Notes: generated by a model not told the origin, from the sequence alone. A DNA stretch of 7,303 nt from Lysobacterales bacterium (GCA_029287515.1 JARFQZ010000080.1:1-7303), one strand, 5' to 3'; shown: positions 1-6,626, numbered from the stretch's first letter. Numbers and translations are program-made.

Positions 1-2187
1 ACCTCCCCCACCGTGCGGAATACAAAAGGTTTTGTGCAGGTTCAGGTGAGAAACGTCCGCACCAAACTTGCCGGGAGCGGCGCATCCGACCAGCGCGTTG
101 AGATTGGCGCCGTCGAGATAGACCTGCCCGCCGTGCTGGTGCACGACCTCGCAGATTTCCCGGACATCCTCTTCAAACACACCGTGGGTCGAAGGGTACG
201 TAATCATCAGCGCACCCAGGCGATCGCTATGCTCTTGCGCCCTGTCGCGCAGGTCGGTGAGGTCCACGTTGCCGTTTTCATCACACTTGACCACCACGAT
301 TTTCATTCCGGCCATCGCGGCGCTGGCGGGATTGGTGCCGTGAGCTGATGAGGGGATCAGGCAGATGTCGCGATCCATGTCCCCACGCGATTCGTGGTAA
401 GCCTTGATGGCGAGCAACCCCGCGTACTCTCCCTGGGAGCCGGCATTGGGTTGCAGCGAAACGGCATCGTAACCGGTGCAAACCACCAGCATTCTTTCCA
501 GTTCATCGATCATTTGCCGGTAACCGGTCGCCTGGTCAGCAGGCGCGAACGGGTGAATATCGCTGAACCCTGGCCAGGTGATCGGGATCATTTCAGTCGT
601 GGCATTGAGTTTCATGGTGCAGGAACCGAGCGAAATCATCGCGTGAGCCAGCGACAGGTCCTTGTTTTCCAGGCGCTTCAGGTAGCGCAGCATCTCGGTT
701 TCGGAATGGTGGTCATAAAACACGGGGTGTTGAAGAAAATCGCTTTCCCTTTGCAATGCCTCCGGAATGGCGGTCCAGTCGTCCGCCAGTTCCAGATCGG
801 TTTCGGCGACCGAGCGAGCAGGTTCCCCGTTCGCGAATGCCTTCAGCAGTGCCTCGATATGCGCGGCGGTAGTTTTTTCATTGACGCTCATGCCCAGTGC
901 GTCAGCACCGACCCTGCGCAGGTTAATGCCCGCATCGAGCGCCCGCTGATAGACGTCGTTGGCAGTCGCCTCGTCCAGCTTGATGGTCAGTGTGTCGAAC
1001 CAGTGTTCGTGTTGACTGGAGTATCCGAGCCCCTTCAGCCCTGTCGCGAGCAGTCCGCTGAGGCGGTGGATCCTGCGGGCAATTTTCTTCAGGCGTTTCC
1101 GGCCGTGCCAGACGCCGTAGAGCCCGCTGATGACGGCCAGCAGGGCCTGCGCTGTACAGATGTTGCTGGTGGCCTTGTCCCTGCGGATATGTTGCTCCCT
1201 GGTCTGCAGGGCCATGCGCAGAGCAGTCCGGCCCTTGCTGTCCTGCGAAACACCGATAATCCGCCCAGGCATGGACCTCTTATAGGCTTCCCGCGTGGCG
1301 AAGAATGCTGCGTGCGGGCCGCCATAGCCCATGGGCACGCCAAACCTCTGCGCCGATCCAACGACGACGTCGGCGTCCATTTCACCCGGCGGTGTCAGCA
1401 GCACCAGGCTCATCAGGTCGGCCGCAACGGTGACCAGGGCGCCCGTCTCGTGCGCCGTCTCGATCGTGGAACGGTGGTCGACAAGGCCGCCGTCCACACC
1501 GGGATACTGCAACAGGATGCCGAAGTATTCCCCGTCCCGGATCGCTTCATCCGGTTCGCCCACCACAACCTCGATGCCAAAATAGGACGCCCTGTTTTCA
1601 ATCACGTCGAGGGTTTGCGGCAGAACGTTCCGGTCCACCAGGAACCGCGGGGATTTCGATTTCCGGTTCATCCGTTGCAGCATCGTCATGGCCTCCGCGG
1701 CCGCAGTCGCCTCGTCCAGCAACGACGCGTTGGCGATGGGCAAACCGGTCAGGTCGCAGACCATCTGCTGGAAATTCAGCAGTGCTTCGAGCCGGCCCTG
1801 AGATATTTCGGCCTGGTAGGGCGTGTACGCGGTATACCAACCCGGGTTTTCGAGGACGTTTCTCTGGATAACGGCCGGCAGGATGGTTTCGTGATAGCCC
1901 ATGCCGATCATGTTGTGCTGTACCTGGTTGAGCTCCGCCATTTCGCGCAGACTGGCCAGCGCTTCCTGCTCGGATTTCGCTTCCGGCAGATCGAGCGGCT
2001 CATCGATCTGTATCGACGGCGGCAGCGTACTGCTGATCAGTTCGTCCAGGGAAGACACGCCAATACTCTCCAGCATTTTCGCCACGTGCTCATCGCGGGG
2101 CCCAATATGGCGCATGATGAACTCGTCGTGGTCCTCGAGAGCGGCCAGCGGCGTGTCGTGGGGTCCAGGTGAAAAACTCTTGCTCAT
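1..2187 (-). CDS. gcvP: Glycine dehydrogenase (decarboxylating), P-protein, 3' end cut by window
   Basis: P-protein of the glycine cleavage system: a cytosolic PLP enzyme that decarboxylates glycine and passes the aminomethyl group to the lipoyl arm of GcvH. I translated the strand from the ATG at 2187: the frame has no stop and gives 729 residues, ending exactly at base 1. Family motifs in order: RHIGPRD (26-32), IGMGYH (94-99), TPYQAEIS (122-129), the IANASLLDEATAAAEAM block (151-167), LGSCTMKLNA (520-529), SAHGTNPASA (614-623) and HLNLHKTF (714-721), where K719 should be the PLP lysine. Both halves of the duplicated fold are in one chain, so this is the fused E. coli-type enzyme (about 950-960 aa), not split gcvPA/gcvPB. 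Roughly the last 230 residues lie outside. It starts 31 bp after ctaB without a clear Shine-Dalgarno sequence or intervening terminator, so read-through is possible. No gcvT or gcvH is visible upstream. Confidence 0.97.
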   Translation of the reverse strand, partial: MSKSFSPGPHDTPLAALEDHDEFIMRHIGPRDEHVAKMLESIGVSSLDELISSTLPPSIQIDEPLDLPEAKSEQEALASLREMAELNQVQHNMIGMGYHETILPAVIQRNVLENPGWYTAYTPYQAEISQGRLEALLNFQQMVCDLTGLPIANASLLDEATAAAEAMTMLQRMNRKSKSPRFLVDRNVLPQTLDVIENRASYFGIEVVVGEPDEAIRDGEYFGILLQYPGVDGGLVDHRSTIETAHETGALVTVAADLMSLVLLTPPGEMDADVVVGSAQRFGVPMGYGGPHAAFFATREAYKRSMPGRIIGVSQDSKGRTALRMALQTREQHIRRDKATSNICTAQALLAVISGLYGVWHGRKRLKKIARRIHRLSGLLATGLKGLGYSSQHEHWFDTLTIKLDEATANDVYQRALDAGINLRRVGADALGMSVNEKTTAAHIEALLKAFANGEPARSVAETDLELADDWTAIPEALQRESDFLQHPVFYDHHSETEMLRYLKRLENKDLSLAHAMISLGSCTMKLNATTEMIPITWPGFSDIHPFAPADQATGYRQMIDELERMLVVCTGYDAVSLQPNAGSQGEYAGLLAIKAYHESRGDMDRDICLIPSSAHGTNPASAAMAGMKIVVVKCDENGNVDLTDLRDRAQEHSDRLGALMITYPSTHGVFEEDVREICEVVHQHGGQVYLDGANLNALVGCAAPGKFGADVSHLNLHKTFCIPHGGGG

Positions 2188-2218
2188 GGGTCGTAATCTC
2201 AGGTTCGCGTATCGTTGC

Positions 2219-3094
2219 CTAGCTCAGGATCATTTTAAGGAAATGATCAGAAAGTAAGAAAGCAAACAATACCATCAGGTAGATAATCGAGTAACCAAAA
2301 GTCTGCATGGGCAGACGCTCGTCATTGTCGCTTAACAGTCGGAACGCATACCACAGAAATCCAAGATTCAGCACGGTCACCCCAGCCAGGTAAAGCAATC
2401 CGCTCATACCGGTCAGGTAGGGCAGGGTGGTAACGATGACCAGCAATATGGTGTAAAAAAAGATGTGCCAGCGGGTGAACCTGATGCCGTGTGTAACCGG
2501 CAGCATCGGGATATCGACCGCGGCGTAATCGTCCCTGCGATGGATCGCCAGGGCCCAGAAATGAGGAGGTGTCCAGACGTAGATAATCAGGAACAGGATC
2601 AGCGCGTTGGGATCCACGGACCCCGTCACCGCTGTCCAGCCCAGCACCGGTGGAGCAGCCCCTGCAGCGCCGCCGATCACGATGTTCTGCGGCGTGGCGC
2701 GCTTCAGCCAGACGGTGTAAATAATGGCGTATCCGATCAGGGACAGAAAGGTGAGTACCGCTGTGAGCACATTGACCCATACCACCAGTACGGTCATGGA
2801 TATAGCGCCCAGGACCAGGGCGAAGGTCAAAACCTGGGTCACACCGAGTTGCCCCGATGGCAAAGGCCGGTTCCTTGTCCTGGCCATTACGGCGTCGATT
2901 CTCTGGTCCAGCAGGTGGTTGATCGCTGCGGCGGACGAGGCAGCCAGACCGATGCCGATGGTTCCAAAAAACCAGGCGTAAAATGGTGGCCAGGCGGGCA
3001 CGGCCAGCAGCATGCCCACCACCGCCGTGAATACGATCAGGGCGACTACCTTGGGTTTGCACAATTCCAGGTATTGGCGTGCCGTTGAACTCAT
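2219..3094 (-). CDS. ctaB: Protoheme IX farnesyltransferase (heme O synthase)
   Basis: Integral inner-membrane prenyltransferase (CtaB/CyoE, UbiA superfamily) that transfers farnesyl to the vinyl group of protoheme IX, giving heme O, the substrate of CtaA. The 291-residue product has the family signatures: the N-terminal YLELCKPKVVAL stretch (8-19), the first Asp-rich motif NHLLDQRID (N59, D63, D67) followed by RTRNRPLPSG, and the second conserved loop YVWTPPHFWALAIHRRDDY...DIPMLP (172-199; D188, D189, D194). These are the expected Mg-diphosphate binding positions. Several hydrophobic helices follow to the C-terminus. The frame is open further upstream to an ATG at 3184, but that extension overlaps ctaA and looks unlike the family, so I take the ATG at 3094. 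An AAAGGCG stretch about 11 nt upstream may serve as ribosome-binding site. The gap to the ctaA stop is only 4 bp (TGA-TGAC-ATG), so the two are very likely co-transcribed and translationally coupled. Confidence 0.96.
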   Translation of the reverse strand: MSSTARQYLELCKPKVVALIVFTAVVGMLLAVPAWPPFYAWFFGTIGIGLAASSAAAINHLLDQRIDAVMARTRNRPLPSGQLGVTQVLTFALVLGAISMTVLVVWVNVLTAVLTFLSLIGYAIIYTVWLKRATPQNIVIGGAAGAAPPVLGWTAVTGSVDPNALILFLIIYVWTPPHFWALAIHRRDDYAAVDIPMLPVTHGIRFTRWHIFFYTILLVIVTTLPYLTGMSGLLYLAGVTVLNLGFLWYAFRLLSDNDERLPMQTFGYSIIYLMVLFAFLLSDHFLKMILS

Positions 3095-3098
3095 GTCA

Positions 3099-4088
3099 TC
3101 ACTGCGCCTTTCTGCCTGAAAGGTACAACGGCCAGAGCATGGCGGCGAGCAACAGTGCGGCCATTCCGTTGTGAGCCACGGCATTGGCCAATGGCAGATG
3201 CAGGACCACGTTCTGGATTCCCAGGGCGACCTGGGCCAACAGCACGGCCCCCAGGATGGCCCCGTTCTTACGGCTGGCGGGTTTTTTCATGAGCAGGATT
3301 GAGAGCGCGCCGATCAGGATAAAAACGACCAGGGCCCCCAGCCGGTGAGTCATGTGAATGGCCACGCGGGAACTGTAATCCAGGACCCCGCCCTCGTAAT
3401 CGACACCAATTTCGCGAAACAGGGTAAAGCCGTCACGGAAATTAGATTCGGGCCACAGCTCTCCCTGGCAACCGGGAAACTCGGTGCAGACGAGCGCTGA
3501 ATAGTTGGCGCTGGTCCAGCCCCCGAGGGCGATCTGAGCGACCAGGAATAGCAAGCCTGCAATGATCATCGGGCGCAGCGACCTGTAGACCCCTGCCGTA
3601 GCCGTCACCGCGGGCACGCGTACGCTCCAGGCCAGCCACAGCAGCAGGCTGAAAGTGGCAAGCCCCCCCAGCAGATGCGCCATGACTACAACCGGTAAGA
3701 GCTTGAGGGTAACGGTCCACATGCCCAGCGCAGCCTGGAACAGGATCAGGGCCAGCAACCCGCCTGCCAGCAATCGCGTTCGCGATGGACTTTCGGATTT
3801 CCAGGCGATGAAATTGATGGCCAGTACAAGCAGCACCAGTGCGCCTGCCAGGTAGCGGTGCACCATTTCTCTCCAGGCTTTTCCGGATTCAACCGGCCGC
3901 TCCGGAAAAGCCTCGTTGGCCTGCACAATCTCTTCGGCCTGGGTCGGCCAGGTCAGCTGGCCGTAACAGCCGGGCCAGTCCGGGCAGCCCAGCCCGGCAT
4001 GCGACAGGCGCACGTATGCCCCCAGCACAATCACGACAAATGCGATAAAGACGGCGACAATCGCCAGGCGGTGGAGGCCAGGGTTCAT
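3099..4088 (-). CDS. ctaA: Heme A synthase (COX15/CtaA family)
   Basis: Inner-membrane oxygenase that converts the C8 methyl of heme O to a formyl group, making heme A for the aa3-type oxidase. The 329-residue protein has about eight predicted membrane helices (roughly 7-26, 76-95, 105-124, 130-150, 172-192, 246-266, 276-298, 304-323), as expected for the family's two four-helix halves. Conserved features: VRLSHAGLGCPDWPGCYG with C35 and C41 in the first external loop; REMVHRYLAG with H77; AHLLGG with H138; CTEFPGCQG with C201 and C207 in the equivalent loop of the second half; IHMTHRLGA with H245 and H248; and AHNGMA with H306. The histidines supply the heme ligands of each half. Both Cys pairs are present; some CtaA subtypes lack one or both. 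It starts 2 bp after the stop of the SCO-like gene and ends 4 bp before ctaB, inside one compact operon. Confidence 0.96.
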   Translation of the reverse strand: MNPGLHRLAIVAVFIAFVVIVLGAYVRLSHAGLGCPDWPGCYGQLTWPTQAEEIVQANEAFPERPVESGKAWREMVHRYLAGALVLLVLAINFIAWKSESPSRTRLLAGGLLALILFQAALGMWTVTLKLLPVVVMAHLLGGLATFSLLLWLAWSVRVPAVTATAGVYRSLRPMIIAGLLFLVAQIALGGWTSANYSALVCTEFPGCQGELWPESNFRDGFTLFREIGVDYEGGVLDYSSRVAIHMTHRLGALVVFILIGALSILLMKKPASRKNGAILGAVLLAQVALGIQNVVLHLPLANAVAHNGMAALLLAAMLWPLYLSGRKAQ

Positions 4089-4090
4089 TT

Positions 4091-4693
4091 CTATTCGTCC
4101 AGTTTCGACCAGGTAAGGAGCCGTTTCAGATCTTTCTTGAGGTGGTTTGGGTCGGCCCCGCTTGCGTAAACCATCATTATATTCCCAAGCGGATCGACCA
4201 GGTAAGTCGATGACAGGTCGCCCGACGCCTGGCGCATGATATCCCGGAGTGATCCGGCAGGACCGGTGATGAGGTTGAATTCTGTGTAGATTTCCTGCAT
4301 CCGGCTGATGTCGGCAGCAGCGGAAGTGTCCTCCAGCAGCAAAGCGATGCGAACCCGTGACTGGTTGCGTCCCGCAGCCCGGTGAATCTGCCTCAGCTGG
4401 ATGACTTCCTGCTCGCAGGATTCCCCGCAGGCAGCGGGCACGGGCCTGAGCACAACCCAGTGCCTCTCCAACTCATCCGGGGCGGGCATGGGGTCACCGC
4501 CGGCCGGATTGACCAGGTAGATATTTTCCCATGACAGGGGCAACGGCGGTTCGACCAGTTCCCCCAAAGTGCGGGTGGAGGCCGGTTTGTAATCGATTGC
4601 CCCGGTGTACATGAACCACGCCAGCAACAGCGGCAACAAAAACATCGCTGCGATGATGACCAGCAAAATCCGGGGTGAGAGTCGTTTTTTCAT
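4091..4693 (-). CDS. Membrane-anchored SCO-like thioredoxin-fold protein, cytochrome oxidase assembly
   Basis: A 200-residue protein in the position of Pseudomonas PA0111-type genes, between SURF1 and ctaA. It has a basic N-terminus (MKKRLSPR), one membrane helix (about 9-29) and then a periplasmic domain. In that domain RPVPAACGESCEQEV carries a CxxxC pair (C89, C93), the layout of the SCO1/SenC copper site. STYLVDPLGNIMMVY (162-176) matches the SCO C-terminal strand pair, and DPNHLKKDLKRLL (181-193) the final helix. In SCO proteins the third copper ligand is a His five residues before the Tyr of this strand; here that position is D159. The only histidines are H78, H104 and H184. The role is therefore inferred: copper handling or thiol-disulfide chemistry during oxidase assembly. 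The ATG at 4693 overlaps the SURF1 stop (ATGA), and directly precedes the basic, signal-anchor-like region. The open frame reaches an ATG at 4837, but that would overlap SURF1 by 148 bp with unlikely sequence. Confidence 0.85.
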   Translation of the reverse strand: MKKRLSPRILLVIIAAMFLLPLLLAWFMYTGAIDYKPASTRTLGELVEPPLPLSWENIYLVNPAGGDPMPAPDELERHWVVLRPVPAACGESCEQEVIQLRQIHRAAGRNQSRVRIALLLEDTSAAADISRMQEIYTEFNLITGPAGSLRDIMRQASGDLSSTYLVDPLGNIMMVYASGADPNHLKKDLKRLLTWSKLDE

Positions 4694-5415
4694 TTTCCAG
4701 TCGTTGTTTCCCGGGAACCTGAACGGGCCCTCCGTATTCCCAGAATGATCCAGATCACCAGTGCGGCAGCGGCGAGGGCAAACCACTGCAGGGCATACGC
4801 GCCATGCACTTCGGGTGTCATCACGGCGGCCTGCCATTGCCGGTCTTCAAATCCGCTGGCGTCGTCCGCGTCCAGTTGCACGAGCCAGGGTTGCAGTGAT
4901 GTGTCCAGGGCCTCGCCAACCGAATTCATGTCCAGGTAAGTAATCAATTGCGGCCAGTCATCACGCTTTACAATGTCGGCCTCGCCCAGGCGTTGGCCGC
5001 CGGTGGAGGGGCGATTGAAGATTCCCCTGACAATCCGTTCCCGCCCGTCGGTGGGAACCGCCGGAAGAGACCGCCGGTCCGCAGCCAGCGGCAGCCAGCC
5101 CCGGTTGACCAGTATCTGCGTGCCATTTTCAAGTGAAAACGGGGTCAACACATGCACGCCGGCCCGCCCGTTGAATATCTTGTTATCCAGCAGAATATGC
5201 CGGTCGGGATCATAGCGGCCCCTGGCTTCGACCCGGGCAAATCGCTTCTGCTGTCGCAGTGCTTCTTCGAGACTTAGCACCGGTGCATTTTCGAACTGTT
5301 CAAACAGCATCTGCTTTTCTGCCTTGCGGTCTGCTTGCCAGATTCCCAGCCTCATAAAGATGAGCGCCAGGATAAACAGTGCCAGGGTCAGCTTGATCGA
5401 AGGTCTGAAGGACAT
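4690..5415 (-). CDS. surf1: SURF1-family cytochrome oxidase biogenesis protein
   Basis: SURF1/Shy1 family membrane protein, needed for efficient heme A insertion into oxidase subunit I. The 241-residue product has the typical topology: an N-terminal helix (about 8-25) running into LGIWQADRKAEK, a large periplasmic domain, and a C-terminal helix (about 208-227). Family motifs: LDNKIFNGRAGVHVLTPF (76-93), ILVNRGWLP (101-109), RGIFNRP (130-136) and HGAYALQWFALA (204-215), with H204 at the conserved position before the second helix. Length is normal for bacterial members. The start at 5415 is the only sensible ATG: the next Met (M21) lies inside the first helix, and the upstream frame soon meets a stop. 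No good Shine-Dalgarno sequence precedes it, which is odd for the first gene of the cluster. It overlaps the next gene by 4 bp (ATGA). The divergent DUF2909 gene starts 44 bp away, so the operon's own promoter must lie in or beyond that gene, or transcription reads through from coxIII. Confidence 0.95.
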   Translation of the reverse strand: MSFRPSIKLTLALFILALIFMRLGIWQADRKAEKQMLFEQFENAPVLSLEEALRQQKRFARVEARGRYDPDRHILLDNKIFNGRAGVHVLTPFSLENGTQILVNRGWLPLAADRRSLPAVPTDGRERIVRGIFNRPSTGGQRLGEADIVKRDDWPQLITYLDMNSVGEALDTSLQPWLVQLDADDASGFEDRQWQAAVMTPEVHGAYALQWFALAAAALVIWIILGIRRARSGSRETTTGK

Positions 5416-5417
5416 CT

Positions 5418-5426
5418 TGGTATAAT
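5418..5426 (+). promoter_or_regulatory. Extended -10 sigma70-type promoter for the DUF2909 gene
   Basis: TGGTATAAT: a perfect TATAAT hexamer (5421-5426) with the TGn extension that can replace a strong -35. A TTGATC (5393-5398) upstream resembles a -35 box, but its 22 bp spacing is too long, so the extended -10 would carry the activity. The predicted start is near 5431-5435, giving a short leader of about 25-30 nt before the ATG at 5460. The -10 box starts 5 bp beyond the divergent SURF1 start codon. Confidence 0.6.
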
Positions 5427-5449
5427 CAGGGTTCGCCCAAAAAACCGGC

Positions 5450-5454
5450 AGGAA
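5450..5454 (+). promoter_or_regulatory. Ribosome-binding site of the DUF2909 gene
   Basis: AGGAA, 5 nt before the ATG at 5460. It decides between two near-adjacent starts (ATG GTT ATG AAA): spacing is good for 5460 and long (11 nt) for 5466. Homologues often begin M-K-I or M-L-K, so the second ATG cannot be fully excluded. Confidence 0.6.
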
Positions 5455-5459
5455 CCGTC

Positions 5460-5705
5460 ATGGTTATGAAAATACTGATCATCGTTTTTATACTTGCCAT
5501 TATCTACAGTCTTGCTTCTGCGTTGATCTTCCTGGTCAAGGACCACGGTGAAGGGGACCGCACGGTCAAGCGCCTGAGTTGGCGGATCGGTTTGTCCCTG
5601 GTGTTATTCCTGTTTTTGTGGGTTGCCTACCAGTTGGGTTGGATCGAACCCAACAGCGGGCCGGTCAGATACCCCGCTACAGAGCAGGCCGTCGAACCCG
5701 AATAA
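5460..5705 (+). CDS. DUF2909 family twin-transmembrane protein
   Basis: The only plus-strand gene in the window: 81 residues with two membrane helices (about 4-26 and 42-61). They are joined by a short polar, charged linker (VKDHGEGDRTVKRLSWRIG) and followed by a short hydrophilic tail rich in Pro and Glu. This pattern, a first helix ending in LVKDHG, then RTVKRLSWRIGLS and a second helix ending near W61, fits the DUF2909 family of small inner-membrane proteins. I recall these sitting between coxIII and SURF1 in Pseudomonas-type oxidase clusters. Biochemical function is not established. Context suggests a part in oxidase assembly or stability, which is inference. It has its own promoter and ribosome-binding site and ends in a hairpin shared with the convergent coxIII gene, so it is an independent unit placed between two opposite-strand oxidase units. 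Confidence 0.85.
   Translation: MVMKILIIVFILAIIYSLASALIFLVKDHGEGDRTVKRLSWRIGLSLVLFLFLWVAYQLGWIEPNSGPVRYPATEQAVEPE
5487..5504 (-). promoter_or_regulatory. Possible -10 elements for the SURF1 operon inside the DUF2909 gene
   Basis: Read on the minus strand, two -10-like hexamers lie here: GATAAT (5504-5499) and TATAAA (5492-5487), each one mismatch from TATAAT. They would give a 65-80 nt leader for SURF1. Neither has a convincing -35 at 16-18 bp; a TTGACC further upstream is too far away. AT-rich codons for a membrane helix could produce them by chance, so this is tentative. Confidence 0.22.
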
Positions 5706-5709
5706 CGCA

Positions 5710-5731
5710 AAGCCCGCCAACCGGCGGGCTT
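5710..5731. terminator. Hairpin between convergent DUF2909 and coxIII genes, likely bidirectional terminator
   Basis: Perfect 9-bp inverted repeat AAGCCCGCC / GGCGGGCTT around a 4-nt AACC loop, placed 4 bp after the DUF2909 stop and 25 bp after the coxIII stop. The GC-rich core (7 bp) is flanked by A/T pairs. On the minus strand it is followed by a modest T-rich run (TTTGCGTTATT). The plus-strand side has no U tract, so it should stop coxIII transcripts better than DUF2909 transcripts. Confidence 0.65.
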
Positions 5732-5756
5732 GGCCGATGTTAATAAGAGTTTACGC

Positions 5757-6626
5757 CTAGTAGACGTAAACAAAGATAAACAGCCCCAGCCAGACGACGT
5801 CTACAAAGTGCCAGTACCAGGCAACGGCTTCGAAACCAAAATGGTCACTTGGAGTGAAGTGCCCGCGCATGCAGCGAATGGCAATTACCAGCAGCATGAT
5901 GGCGCCCAGCGTCACGTGCATGCCGTGAAAACCCGTCAGCATGAAAAAGGTCGACCCGTAAATGCCGGAGCCAAGCGTCAGGCCGAGGTCCCGGTAGGCA
6001 TGAATGTATTCATACGCCTGGTAGTAGACGAAGATGAAACCAAGGATAACGGTAGCCATCAACCAGGTCACCAGCCTGCCGCGCAGATCTTTTTTCAGTG
6101 CGTGGTGGGCCATCGTGACGGTGAACCCGGACGTCAGCAGGATCAATGTATTGAGAAAAGGAATGCCGAACGCCGGTATGGTCTGAAAAGACCCACCCAC
6201 CTCGGCCGGACCGCCGGTGGGCCAGACGGCATCGTAGCCTTGCCACAGTATTTCATTGGTCATGGCTCCCGTGCCCTCACCGCCAAGCCAGGCTACTGAG
6301 AACATCCGCACATAGAACAGGGCGCCGAAGAAACAGGCGAAGAACATGACCTCGGAAAAGATGAACCACATCATTCCCATGCGGAACGAGGTATCCACTT
6401 GGGCGTTGTAAAGGCCCGCTTCGCTTTCCCTGATCACCTCGCCAAACCAGCCGAACATCATGTAGATCAGGATCAGCGCGCCGACCATGAAGGTCCAGGG
6501 GGCTGTGGGTGAGCTATTAACCCAGAAAGCCGCACTGCCCAGCATGAGTATCATGCCCACGGAGCCGATGATCGGCCACTTGGTGCCGTGGGGTACGTAA
6601 TAGGAATCGTCTGCGTGATGTGCCAT
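5757..6626 (-). CDS. ctaE: Cytochrome c oxidase subunit III
   Basis: Core membrane subunit III of an aa3-type cytochrome c oxidase (also called coxC). It carries no redox cofactor but stabilises subunit I and proton uptake. The 289-residue protein has the seven-helix pattern of the full-length family. Motifs: YVPHGTKWPIIGS (10-22), GWFGEVIRESEAGLY (59-73), FSEVMFF with the conserved membrane Glu E92, FGALFYVR (100-107), NTLILLTSGFTVTMAHHAL (159-177), YYQAYEY (201-207), TGFHGMHV (231-238) and the C-terminal YWHFVDVVWLGLF (271-283). The N-terminus and the long 110-150 loop resemble the Pseudomonas-type subunit III. A GAGG (6638-6641, minus strand) lies 11 nt before the ATG. ctaG ends 41 bp upstream with no terminator between, so the two are probably one transcript coming from coxB/coxA beyond the right edge. 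The gene ends at a hairpin. Confidence 0.97.
   Translation of the reverse strand: MAHHADDSYYVPHGTKWPIIGSVGMILMLGSAAFWVNSSPTAPWTFMVGALILIYMMFGWFGEVIRESEAGLYNAQVDTSFRMGMMWFIFSEVMFFACFFGALFYVRMFSVAWLGGEGTGAMTNEILWQGYDAVWPTGGPAEVGGSFQTIPAFGIPFLNTLILLTSGFTVTMAHHALKKDLRGRLVTWLMATVILGFIFVYYQAYEYIHAYRDLGLTLGSGIYGSTFFMLTGFHGMHVTLGAIMLLVIAIRCMRGHFTPSDHFGFEAVAWYWHFVDVVWLGLFIFVYVY

Noticed and set aside
394..2172. 592-codon open frame on the plus strand, antisense to gcvP
   Set aside because: It lies wholly opposite a gcvP frame with every expected family motif. Its translation shows no recognisable domain and is rich in Arg, Gln, His and Val, as expected from a frame mirrored by GC-biased codons. Long shadow frames are common in such DNA.
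1..2187. Possible frameshift or broken gcvP, since no full-length minus-strand frame closes within the window
   Set aside because: Translation from 2187 to 1 is uninterrupted; the gene is simply cut by the window edge.
2188..2218. Glycine riboswitch upstream of gcvP
   Set aside because: The 31-bp gap is far too short for the aptamer and no matching structure is seen in the ctaB 3' end.
2465..3088. 207-codon plus-strand frame opposite ctaB
   Set aside because: Polar, His- and Gln-rich low-meaning translation antisense to a gene with clear heme O synthase motifs.
3095..3184. N-terminal extension of ctaB to the ATG at 3184
   Set aside because: The extra 30 residues overlap the ctaA 3' end and do not resemble the family; the ATG at 3094 gives a normal start.
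4694..4837. N-terminal extension of the SCO-like gene to the ATG at 4837
   Set aside because: It would put 48 Arg- and Cys-rich residues before the membrane anchor and overlap the SURF1 C-terminal helix; the ATGA start at 4693 is better.
2386..4942. Recurrent CCAGGTA words that looked like a dispersed repeat
   Set aside because: On the coding strand they read TAC-CTG-G, i.e. common Tyr/Leu codons in membrane and strand segments. Spacing is irregular and the flanks differ.
5730..6299. 189-codon plus-strand frame opposite coxIII
   Set aside because: It begins inside the terminator hairpin, has no ribosome-binding site, and mirrors a well-supported subunit III gene.
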